From JBGSYJ01 sp041748075 (lineage in GTDB: Bacteria; Acidobacteriota; Thermoanaerobaculia; Gp7-AA8): 22,423 nt of DNA. The notes under the pieces are model-generated. The model saw only the letters and a list, made by a program, of their open reading frames with translations, had not been told where the DNA came from and searched no databases. Position 1 is the first letter of the stretch; each line of letters opens with the position of its first letter. Made by a program: the position numbers and the translations under genes. Positions 16,278 to 22,423 of the stretch are shown one piece after another. The stretch lies in the NCBI GenBank assembly GCA_041748075.1, contig JBGTDX010000175.1, forward strand, positions 1 to 22,423, written 5' to 3'.

Positions 16278-18128
16278 ATGACAATCGTTCGCGAAAAGGC
16301 CAGTGTTCGAGGACAGGCGCCGTGGTCATCGGGTCTAACGGTTCTGTTGTCGATTTTCGTCTTCCTGCCTCTTCACGGATTCACGCTGCAGGGCGAGCCG
16401 GATCTCTCGTTTGGAATCGTGCATCATCACGGTTTCGCCAACGGCCTGCAATGGGGTGTTGATCTGGTCTCCACGTATGGGCCCTGGGGATTTTTATTTC
16501 GAGGGTTTCATCCGGCGACCGATCTGCTCCTCTTTGCTCTGAACGGGCTGATCGGTGCCGCGTTCGGCCTGGCTCTTGCGGTCCACCTGCAGCCGGTTCA
16601 GCAGGGGTGGCTGCGGAGCCTCATCAGCGTCGGAGTTTTCGCACTGTTGTCGTTCGGGGGGAGTGACACTCGGTACCTGGGGTTCTTTCTTCTCGCCACA
16701 CTGAGGCTGACCGAGAGGGAGAAGCCTTCGTTCGCCGTAGAACGGGTGGTCGTCCTGATCGCGCTGGGATTGCTCGCGCTGATCAAATTCTCGTACTTTC
16801 TGCTTGCGTGCGGCATTGCAGGGGTTCTCGCAATGCGGGAGATTCTGTTGTTGCGCCGAGTGTCGCGGGATGTCGTTATTCTGTTTTCGGGGGTGATCAC
16901 ATTCTGGCTGCTCGCCGGGCAGAATCCCGTGAATATCCCTCGGTGGGTGAGGCTGGCGGCGGAGGTCGCGGCGGGCTATTCCCAGGGAGGGGTCTTGCTT
17001 CCGCGGCCCGGAGATGCATCGGACAGCCTGTTTGCCGTATCCGCCTGCGCTCTCCTGATCGTGAGTTTCTATCTGGGTCGCAACATTCGAGGGTGGAAGA
17101 CCTCGGCGGTTCGGACCGCGGGGCTGGCGGTCTGTCTCTGGTTTGTGTTCAAAGCCAGCTTCGTACGGTTCGATGACAGTCACTCGGTGACGGGTGCGAG
17201 CTGCCTCGCATTGCTTGCATTGATGATCCTGCCTGTCGAAGTCCGAGGCCTGCCCGGCCGTGCGAAAAGAGCGCTCTCCGTCGTGTTCTGCCTCGCTTCC
17301 GCCTGTGCGCTCTGGCTCGGGCTCGATTCTCTCCGAGCCAGAGGCGCATGGATGAACCGGCTTGTGAGAGATCGGTCTTCGTTGGCCAGGTTGCACACCG
17401 AGAACCTGCTGTTCCTCCGGAAGCGCTCAGTGATTCCACCAATTACCGGCAGGATCGACAGCCTTCATACGGGACAGGCCAGTTTGCTCGCCTGGGGTCT
17501 TGATTACGCGCCGCGACCGGTTTTCCATAGCTACCTGGCCTGGAGCGAAGGCCTTGGCCAGCTCAATGCCCGGCATTTTTCCGGACCTGCGGCGCCCGAC
17601 TACCTCTGGATTGAATTTTTTCCGATAGACGGGCATCCGCCGCTTCTCGAGGATGGTCCGGCCTGGCTCGAAATTGCCGCCCGATACCGCCCTTCCGCGC
17701 GTAACCACCCGCTCCTGGAGTGTCGGGACGCGCCGCTGACATCCCGGCGTACACTCCGGCTGGAGCGGTCAGTGCGGGTGGGGGAGGCGATCGTCCTCCC
17801 AGAAGGCGAGGTCTTGTGGGCTGAGATCCGGACGCGGCCGACTTTTCCTGGTTGGCTCGTTCGCACACTCATCCGTGGGCCGGTGCAGAGCATGGAGATG
17901 ACATTCCCTGCAGGGCCCGTGCGAACCTACCGGTTCTCGCCCGGTGCTGAAGGAGGCTTCATTCTCACTCCCCTCCATGAGGAAGCAGAGTTCAGAGCAT
18001 GGCTGGAGGGGCTGCCGGAACGGCCTCCAGGAGCCCGAGCCCGGACTCTGACATTTCGCTCGAGTGCCCGCCAGCGGTTCATGCAGGGGAGCTTCGAGGT
18101 GCGGGTCTGGGAGCTGGAGTTCCGGTGA
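16278..18128 (+). CDS. Polytopic membrane protein C2, intact paralogue of the IS-split C1
   Basis: 616 aa. A first span at about residues 18-35, then SFGIVHHHGFANGLQWGVDL (44-63) and STYGPWGFLFRGFHPATD (65-82). The [F/S]xYGPWGF-type loop recurs in C1. Further spans run to about residue 350. A soluble C-terminal region of about 260 residues carries YAPRPVFHSY, LNARHF and FFPIDG. C1 and C2 lie on either side of the sugar-nucleotide set 12197-15940. I know similar bacterial hypothetical proteins with a GRDxxFTYGPxGFL loop but no established function; a GT-C-like role is inferred from topology and context. C2 may cover for the disrupted C1 if their roles overlap. Confidence 0.75.
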   Translation: MTIVREKASVRGQAPWSSGLTVLLSIFVFLPLHGFTLQGEPDLSFGIVHHHGFANGLQWGVDLVSTYGPWGFLFRGFHPATDLLLFALNGLIGAAFGLALAVHLQPVQQGWLRSLISVGVFALLSFGGSDTRYLGFFLLATLRLTEREKPSFAVERVVVLIALGLLALIKFSYFLLACGIAGVLAMREILLLRRVSRDVVILFSGVITFWLLAGQNPVNIPRWVRLAAEVAAGYSQGGVLLPRPGDASDSLFAVSACALLIVSFYLGRNIRGWKTSAVRTAGLAVCLWFVFKASFVRFDDSHSVTGASCLALLALMILPVEVRGLPGRAKRALSVVFCLASACALWLGLDSLRARGAWMNRLVRDRSSLARLHTENLLFLRKRSVIPPITGRIDSLHTGQASLLAWGLDYAPRPVFHSYLAWSEGLGQLNARHFSGPAAPDYLWIEFFPIDGHPPLLEDGPAWLEIAARYRPSARNHPLLECRDAPLTSRRTLRLERSVRVGEAIVLPEGEVLWAEIRTRPTFPGWLVRTLIRGPVQSMEMTFPAGPVRTYRFSPGAEGGFILTPLHEEAEFRAWLEGLPERPPGARARTLTFRSSARQRFMQGSFEVRVWELEFR

Positions 18129-18145
18129 GGGAACTCCAAGCTCCC
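18109..18145 (+). terminator. Strong hairpin over the C2 stop codon
   Basis: GGGAGCTGGAGTTCC (18109-18123) pairs with GGAACTCC plus AGCTCCC (18130-18137 and 18139-18145), giving 15 bp with one bulged A at 18138 and a 6-nt loop. The TGA stop (18126-18128) lies in the loop. No T-tract follows, so it is not a standard intrinsic terminator; it could be an end-of-message stability structure or a T-less terminator. Confidence 0.45.
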
Positions 18146-18228
18146 GCACCGCAGCTGGAGGAGACAGGCCCGGTTGAAAGCATGGCCTGAGCGTTTCGTA
18201 GCTGGAGCTCCCCTCACCCTTCACCACC

Positions 18229-18308
18229 CATATGCACTAACTTTGACGCTCGAGCCCCGGCCAGGACATTGCTTCTTCGAGCAGACTACGAGCTAAATAG
18301 TGCATATG
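18229..18308. repeat. 11-bp perfect inverted repeat with 58-nt spacer
   Basis: CATATGCACTA (18229-18239) and TAGTGCATATG (18298-18308) are exact complements. The right arm overlaps an AT-rich TAAATAG (18294-18300). The arms could be two half-sites of a regulator, or ends of a small element. No gene lies between them. Confidence 0.5.
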
Positions 18309-18353
18309 CCCCTGACCACTCTCCTGCGGGCGATTCGGGACCGCCCGTCGTCC

Positions 18354-18388
18354 CATTCAACATTCACCATTCAGCATTCAAACATTCC
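18354..18388. repeat. Heptamer array, four CATTCAN units
   Basis: CATTCAA, CATTCAC, CATTCAG and CATTCAA follow one another at 7-bp steps from 18354 to 18381, then an extra A and a closing CATTCC. The same unit and closing CATTCC recur at 19687-19720, and the complement at 19506-19540. The rest of the gap 18129-18524 holds only the structures listed separately and no gene. Confidence 0.75.
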
Positions 18389-18524
18389 GTTCCCGTCCAC
18401 AATCATCCTCGCCCCAATTCCCCGGAATTTCCGCCCGTCCCCCCAGGCTGATAGCGCTCCGGCCGGGATCAGTCAGGACCCGGAATATCGTGCAGTATCA
18501 GGTCGTTAGGCCACCCGGACGGGG

Positions 18525-18553
18525 TTGACAAGGCCCCGGTGTCCGCGTAAAGT
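18525..18553 (+). promoter_or_regulatory. Strong housekeeping promoter of the str operon
   Basis: TTGACA (18525-18530), exactly 17 nt, TAAAGT (18548-18553). The -35 box is perfect. The leader from about 18560 to 18632 then carries two hairpins before rpsL. This places the main operon promoter about 80-110 nt before the gene. Confidence 0.8.
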
Positions 18554-18563
18554 GCGCGGGTTT

Positions 18564-18605
18564 CCCTTCTGAAGGGCCTTTGACCGGTCTGTCCGGTCGA
18601 TTTTT
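18564..18605 (+). terminator. Leader hairpins, the second an intrinsic-terminator-like attenuator
   Basis: Hairpin 1 is CCCTT(CTG)AAGGG at 18564-18576. Hairpin 2 is GACCGG(TCTGT)CCGGTC at 18582-18598, extended by U-G and U-A pairs (18580-18600) and followed at once by TTTTT (18601-18605). Because it lies between the promoter and rpsL, read-through would have to be controlled or partial. That is consistent with attenuation of a ribosomal-protein operon, though no experiment supports it here. Confidence 0.6.
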
Positions 18606-18632
18606 CTCATTAAGCAATAGGAACGTCTGCGA

Positions 18633-19007
18633 ATGCCAACGATCAATCAGCTCGTCGCACAGGGTCGAGCGAAACTGAACCAGAAGACCAAGTCTCCGGC
18701 GCTTCAGTCGAGCCCGCAGAAGCGGGGTGTCTGTACCCGCGTCTATACCTCTACGCCGAAGAAGCCGAACTCGGCTCTCCGCAAGGTGGCGCGCGTGCGG
18801 CTCACCAACGGCGTCGAAGTGACCACGTACATCCCGGGTGTGGGTCATAACCTGCAGGAGCACTCGATCGTGCTGATCCGTGGGGGTCGTGTCAAAGATC
18901 TTCCCGGCGTGCGTTATCACGTCATCCGCGGAACGCTCGACACGACGGGCGTGGCGAAGCGGAACCAGAGCCGCAGCAAGTACGGCGCGAAGCGTCCGAA
19001 AGTCTAA
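18633..19007 (+). CDS. rpsL: 30S ribosomal protein S12
   Basis: 124 aa, the usual length. AGGAA (18619-18623) is 9 nt before the ATG. S12 sits at the decoding centre of the small subunit and helps govern accuracy. TPKKPNSALRKVARVRLTNG (41-60) and GGRVKDLPGVRYH (84-96) are the highly conserved loops. Lysines at 43, 44 and 88, and the Asp89 that is methylthiolated in some bacteria, are all wild type, so no streptomycin-resistance substitution is present at the classic sites. It is first gene of the operon; rpsG follows after 19 nt. Confidence 0.98.
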   Translation: MPTINQLVAQGRAKLNQKTKSPALQSSPQKRGVCTRVYTSTPKKPNSALRKVARVRLTNGVEVTTYIPGVGHNLQEHSIVLIRGGRVKDLPGVRYHVIRGTLDTTGVAKRNQSRSKYGAKRPKV

Positions 19008-19026
19008 AGTCAGGAATCGATAAGCA

Positions 19027-19497
19027 ATGCCGAGAAGACGCGAAGTACCCAAAAGAGAGATTCTGCCGGATCCGGTTTACAACAGCCAGCTGGTGACCAA
19101 GTTCATCAACTCGCTCATGATCCAGGGGAAGAAGTCGACGGCCGAGGGCATCTTCTATGGTGCGCTCAAGACGGTCGAAGAGCGGGCGAAGGAAGATGCC
19201 GTCAAGGTCTTCAAGAAGGCGATCGACAACATCAAGCCGGCCCTCGAGGTCAAGAGCCGCCGTGTTGGCGGATCGAACTATCAGGTCCCGATCGAAGTGC
19301 GGCCCACCCGCAGGGCGTCGCTGGCGATCCGCTGGCTGATCACCTACGCGGCGGCCCGCGGCGAGAAGACCATGCAGGACAGGCTTGCCGGCGAGATTCT
19401 CGACGCGGCAAACAATCGCGGCAACGCGATCAAGAAGCGGGAAGACGTGCACAAGATGGCCGAAGCGAACAAGGCCTTCGCACACTACCGCTGGTAG
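19027..19497 (+). CDS. rpsG: 30S ribosomal protein S7
   Basis: 156 aa, full length and ending in YRW. S7 is a primary 16S rRNA binder that organises the head of the 30S subunit. MPRRREVPKREILPDPVY at the N-terminus, KFINSLMIQGKKSTAE (25-40), the VGGSNYQVPIEV loop and RWLI are all standard. AGGAAT lies about 11 nt before the ATG. It follows rpsL closely and is co-transcribed with it. In many bacteria S7 represses its own operon by binding the rpsL-rpsG junction; here that gap is only 19 nt, so such control is uncertain. Confidence 0.98.
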   Translation: MPRRREVPKREILPDPVYNSQLVTKFINSLMIQGKKSTAEGIFYGALKTVEERAKEDAVKVFKKAIDNIKPALEVKSRRVGGSNYQVPIEVRPTRRASLAIRWLITYAAARGEKTMQDRLAGEILDAANNRGNAIKKREDVHKMAEANKAFAHYRW

Positions 19498-19505
19498 GTA
19501 AAAAC

Positions 19506-19720
19506 GAATGTTGAATGTTGAACGTTGAATGATGAATTGAGTACGGAAGTTCCCCGCTCATTCGGCATTCCAGGCGACAGTCAGCAGTCGGTAGCAGGCG
19601 CGAGGCAGGCCCTCGCGGGCAGTAGCCGGAAGTAAACCCGAGTGTTGGGTGTTGAGTGCTGAGTGCTGAACGGGGGGTTAGTCCCTCATTCAACATTCAA
19701 CATTCAACATTCAACATTCC
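19506..19720. repeat. Heptamer arrays in opposite orientations between rpsG and fusA
   Basis: GAATGTT-type heptamers run 19506-19540 (GAATGTT, GAATGTT, GAACGTT, GAATGAT, GAATTGA). GTGTTGG, GTGTTGA, GTGCTGA, GTGCTGA run 19642-19669. CATTCAA occurs four times at 19687-19714, then CATTCC at 19715-19720. The first and last arrays are near complements and could pair as long arms enclosing about 145 nt, which also has a GCGAGG/CCTCGC hairpin near 19600-19617. The outline resembles a small non-coding mobile or hairpin element placed inside an essential operon. The remaining gap to fusA holds a 6-bp hairpin, CAGAAA/TTTCTG (19763-19782), and no gene. Confidence 0.75.
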
Positions 19721-19922
19721 GCAGTACTTAGCCTCCCCGAGCTCCGTCTCGACCGGATAACACAGAAAGGCATCTGTTTCTGCGGTTCCGGACCGAGCAA
19801 CGGGAAAACGAGCAGTGAAGACAATCGAATGAACGGCGGAGGCTGTGTGTTCCGTCGTTTCCGGCGTCGCAAACAGGCGATATCTGTCTGTCGTGGCGTC
19901 TCGCTCTGAGGAATCAACGGTT

Positions 19923-22001
19923 ATGGCACGTCAGGTCTCACTCGACAAGATCCGAAACATCGGAATCATGGCTCACATCGACGCCGGTAAAACGACGACG
20001 ACCGAGCGGATTCTGTTTTATACGGGGATCACCCACAAGATCGGTGAGGTGCATGAGGGAACTGCGACCATGGACTGGATGGTCCAGGAGCAGGAGCGCG
20101 GCATCACCATCACCTCGGCTGCCACCACCGCCTTCTGGGGCGACATTCGGATCAACATCATCGATACGCCCGGCCACGTCGACTTTACCGCCGAGGTCGA
20201 GCGCTCGCTCCGCGTGCTCGATGGCGCGGTGGCGGTTTTCTGCGCCGTCGGCGGCGTCGAGCCGCAGTCCGAGACGGTCTGGCGCCAGGCGGATCACTAC
20301 GGCGTTCCCCGCCTTGCCTTCGTCAACAAGATGGACCGCATCGGCGCGAACTTCGAGGCCGTCGTCGGGCAGCTCCGCAGCAAGCTCCGCGCGAACCCCG
20401 TTCCGATTCAGATTCCCATCGGATCCGAAGACAAGCTCCGCGGCATCATCGACCTGGTTCAGATGAAGGCGCTCATCTTCAAGGATGAGACCCTCGGGGC
20501 GAAGTACGAAGTTGCCGAGATCCCGGCCGAGCTACTCGAGGAAGCGAACCACTACCGCGAGAAGATGGTCGAGTCGATCGCCGAGTCTCATGATGAGCTG
20601 CTCGAGAAGTACCTCGCCGGCGAAGCTCTCGAGATCGGCGAGCTGAAGGCCGCGCTCCGCGAAGCGACTCTCGCGAACAAGATCATTCCGGTCGTCTGCG
20701 GATCCGCGTTCAAGAACAAGGGCGTTCAGCCCCTGCTCGATGCGGTCGTCGACTACCTGCCTTCTCCGATCGACATTCCCCCGATCAAGGGCGTGAATCC
20801 CGACAACGACAAGGAAGACGAGCGTCCGACCGCGGACGACGCGCCTTTCGCGGGCCTGGTGTTCAAGATCATGACCGATCCGTTCGTCGGCCAGCTCGCG
20901 TTCTTCCGCGTCTACTCCGGTCACGTCGAGTCGGGCACGGCGGTTCTCAATGCGAGCAAGGGCTCGACCGAGCGCATCGGCCGCATCCTGAAGATGCATG
21001 CGAACAAGCGCGAAGAGATCAAGGAAGTCTGGGCGGGCGACATCGCCGCCGCCGTCGGTCTGAAGAACGTCACCACGGGCGACACGATCTGCGACAAGAA
21101 CAACCCGATCGCGCTCATGGCGATGAACTTTCCCGAGCCGGTCATCGCGGTTGCCATCGAGCCGAAGACGAAGGCCGACCAGGAAAAGATGGGTCTGGCG
21201 CTCGCCAAGCTCATGCAGGAAGATCCGACGTTCAAGGTCCACACGGACAAAGAGACGAATCAGACGATCATCCGCGGGATGGGCGAGCTCCATCTCGAGA
21301 TCATCGTCGACCGGCTCGTGCGCGAGTTCAACGTCGCGGCGAACGTCGGCAAGCCGCAGGTTGCGTACCGCGAGGCGATCACGCGGAACTCCGAGGCGGA
21401 AGGCAGGTTCGTCCGTCAGTCGGGTGGTAAGGGTCAGTACGGACACGTCAAGATGCGCTTCGAGCCGCTCACCAACGGAGTGGACTTCGAGTTCGTCAAC
21501 GACATCGTCGGCGGCTCGGTGCCACGCGAGTTCATCAAGCCGGTCGAGCAGGGAATCCGTGAAGCGATGGAGCGCGGAATCGTTGCCGGGTACCCGATGA
21601 CGGGAATCAAAGCAATCCTGTACGACGGTTCGTACCACGATGTCGACTCGTCGGAAATGGCGTTCAAGATCGCCGGATCGATGGCGTATCAGGAAGGTGC
21701 CAAGAAGGCCAAGCCGATTCTGCTCGAGCCGATCATGGACGTCGAGGCGGTCACCCCTGAGGAGTACGCCGGAGACGTGATGGGCGATCTGTCCCGCCGT
21801 CGCGGGAAGATCCAGCAGATGGAAGAGCGTGGCGGCGCGAAAGCGATTCGCGCGTTCGTTCCGCTGTCCGAGATGTTCGGCTACGCGACGCAGCTGCGCT
21901 CGATGAGCCAGGGGCGCGCGAGCTACACCATGCAGTTTTCAGCATACGAGGCCGCGCCGAAGAACGTGGCCGAGGAAGTCATCGCAAAGGTCGCAGGATA
22001 A
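19923..22001 (+). CDS. fusA: Translation elongation factor G
   Basis: 692 aa from the ATG at 19923, with GAGGAA (19908-19913) 9 nt upstream. An open frame continues 26 codons further up to an ATG at 19845, but the conserved EF-G start is MARQVSLDKIRNIGIMAHID, so that extension is rejected. GTPase motifs: AHIDAGKT (17-24), RGITITSAAT (59-68), DTPGH (81-85), NKMD (135-138) and GSAFKNKG further on. The domain order GTPase, II, III, IV, V and the length fit the family. EF-G moves tRNA and mRNA through the ribosome by GTP hydrolysis. The gap of 425 nt from rpsG is long for this operon and full of repeats, so a separate promoter is possible. Confidence 0.97.
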   Translation: MARQVSLDKIRNIGIMAHIDAGKTTTTERILFYTGITHKIGEVHEGTATMDWMVQEQERGITITSAATTAFWGDIRINIIDTPGHVDFTAEVERSLRVLDGAVAVFCAVGGVEPQSETVWRQADHYGVPRLAFVNKMDRIGANFEAVVGQLRSKLRANPVPIQIPIGSEDKLRGIIDLVQMKALIFKDETLGAKYEVAEIPAELLEEANHYREKMVESIAESHDELLEKYLAGEALEIGELKAALREATLANKIIPVVCGSAFKNKGVQPLLDAVVDYLPSPIDIPPIKGVNPDNDKEDERPTADDAPFAGLVFKIMTDPFVGQLAFFRVYSGHVESGTAVLNASKGSTERIGRILKMHANKREEIKEVWAGDIAAAVGLKNVTTGDTICDKNNPIALMAMNFPEPVIAVAIEPKTKADQEKMGLALAKLMQEDPTFKVHTDKETNQTIIRGMGELHLEIIVDRLVREFNVAANVGKPQVAYREAITRNSEAEGRFVRQSGGKGQYGHVKMRFEPLTNGVDFEFVNDIVGGSVPREFIKPVEQGIREAMERGIVAGYPMTGIKAILYDGSYHDVDSSEMAFKIAGSMAYQEGAKKAKPILLEPIMDVEAVTPEEYAGDVMGDLSRRRGKIQQMEERGGAKAIRAFVPLSEMFGYATQLRSMSQGRASYTMQFSAYEAAPKNVAEEVIAKVAG

Positions 22002-22003
22002 GA

Positions 22004-22036
22004 GACTGAAGAATTGAGAATTCAGAATTCAGAAAA
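22004..22036. repeat. Short heptamer-periodic array after fusA
   Basis: GACTGAA, GAATTGA, GAATTCA, GAATTCA follow at 7-bp steps from 22004 to 22031, then GAAAAG. The sequence differs from the CATTCAA units but keeps the 7-bp step and the position in a str-operon gap. It lies immediately before the palindromic repeat. Confidence 0.6.
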
Positions 22037-22041
22037 GCGAA

Positions 22042-22126
22042 GTGTCATCCTGAGCGAAGCGAAGGATCCCGTCACGACTTGCGAGGTCCTGCTTCAGGGG
22101 ATCCTTCGCTTCGCTCAGGATGGCAC
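22042..22126. repeat. Second copy of the long palindromic repeat, between fusA and tuf
   Basis: The arms at 22042-22070 and 22098-22126 are complementary over 29 positions, with one T/G wobble. The spacer is 27 nt. The core is the same as at 25-110. Its location within an operon, just before the tuf ribosome site, means that a long stem would form in the fusA-tuf message. Confidence 0.9.
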
Positions 22127-22166
22127 GGGGCCATACACAAGCAACGAAATCAGGAGGTAGTCACAA

Positions 22167-22423
22167 ATGGCTAAAGAGAAATTCGATCGCAGCAAGCCTC
22201 ACGTGAACATCGGCACGATCGGTCACGTCGATCATGGAAAGACCACGCTGACGGCGGCAATCACCCGGACCCTCGCATCCAAGGGCACGGCGAGCTACGT
22301 CGCATTCGATCAGATCGACAAGGCTCCCGAAGAGCGCGAGCGCGGCATCACGATCGCGACCGCACACGTCGAGTATTCGACCGACAAGCGCCACTATGCG
22401 CACGTCGATTGCCCGGGCCATGC
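22167..22423 (+). CDS. tuf: Elongation factor Tu, 5' end only
   Basis: The window ends after 85 codons and 2 nt. A near-perfect AGGAGGT (22152-22158) is 8 nt before the ATG. The start MAKEKFDRSKPHVNIGTIGH, the P-loop GHVDHGKT (19-26), RGITIATAHVEY (59-70) and DCPGH (81-85) identify EF-Tu, which delivers aminoacyl-tRNA to the ribosome with GTP. Following rpsL-rpsG-fusA it completes the classical str operon order. No evidence of interruption within the visible part. Confidence 0.98.
   Translation, partial: MAKEKFDRSKPHVNIGTIGHVDHGKTTLTAAITRTLASKGTASYVAFDQIDKAPEERERGITIATAHVEYSTDKRHYAHVDCPGH

Noticed and set aside
19845..19922. 26-codon N-terminal extension of EF-G
   Set aside because: EF-G begins at the conserved MARQVSL start, which has its own GAGGAA ribosome site.
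20532..21638. 368-codon minus-strand frame opposite fusA
   Set aside because: It is a shadow of the highly biased EF-G codons, with no recognisable motif.

Overview
The window is high-GC bacterial DNA, with every recognisable gene on the + strand. The last 4 kb is a str operon: rpsL, rpsG, fusA and the first 85 codons of tuf. Everything upstream is a membrane and sugar-transfer locus. The EF-Tu start and the repeat-laden intergenic regions are compatible with a free-living Gram-negative-type phylum such as Acidobacteriota. That placement is a guess from memory, not a result.

Region 1 (1-339) has no gene. It holds a perfect 30-bp inverted repeat followed by decaying copies of its right arm, then a promoter-like segment. 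Region 2 (340-8635) encodes five large polytopic membrane proteins resembling GT-C glycosyltransferases. The first four form a tandem duplication A1-B1-A2-B2. A1 and B1 each carry a near-identical promoter segment just before a GTG start. A2, B2 and the fifth gene are packed together, and the last pair overlaps by ATGA. Region 3 (8973-12062) is a third membrane-protein type (C1) split by an IS630-family element. The insertion can be reversed on paper exactly to give an uninterrupted 641-codon frame. Region 4 (12197-15940) is a coupled set: nucleotide-sugar dehydrogenase, SDR epimerase/dehydratase, SAM methyltransferase and GT2 polyprenyl-phosphate-type glycosyltransferase. Region 5 (16278-18128) is C2, the intact paralogue of the broken C1 gene. 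Region 6 (18129-22423) is the str operon, with a clear promoter, a terminator-like hairpin in the leader, and unusual repeats in its gaps.

A working model, by inference: the dehydrogenase, epimerase and methyltransferase make or modify an acidic or amino sugar. The GT2 enzyme loads a sugar on polyprenyl phosphate on the cytoplasmic side. One or more of the GT-C-like proteins then move that sugar to an envelope acceptor outside the membrane. No polymerase, flippase or acceptor is visible, so the product cannot be named.

The points most worth following up are the duplicated A/B pair of membrane proteins, the reversible IS630 disruption of C1 with C2 kept intact, the repeated promoter segment on GTG starts, and the 7-bp-periodic repeat arrays in successive gaps of the str operon.
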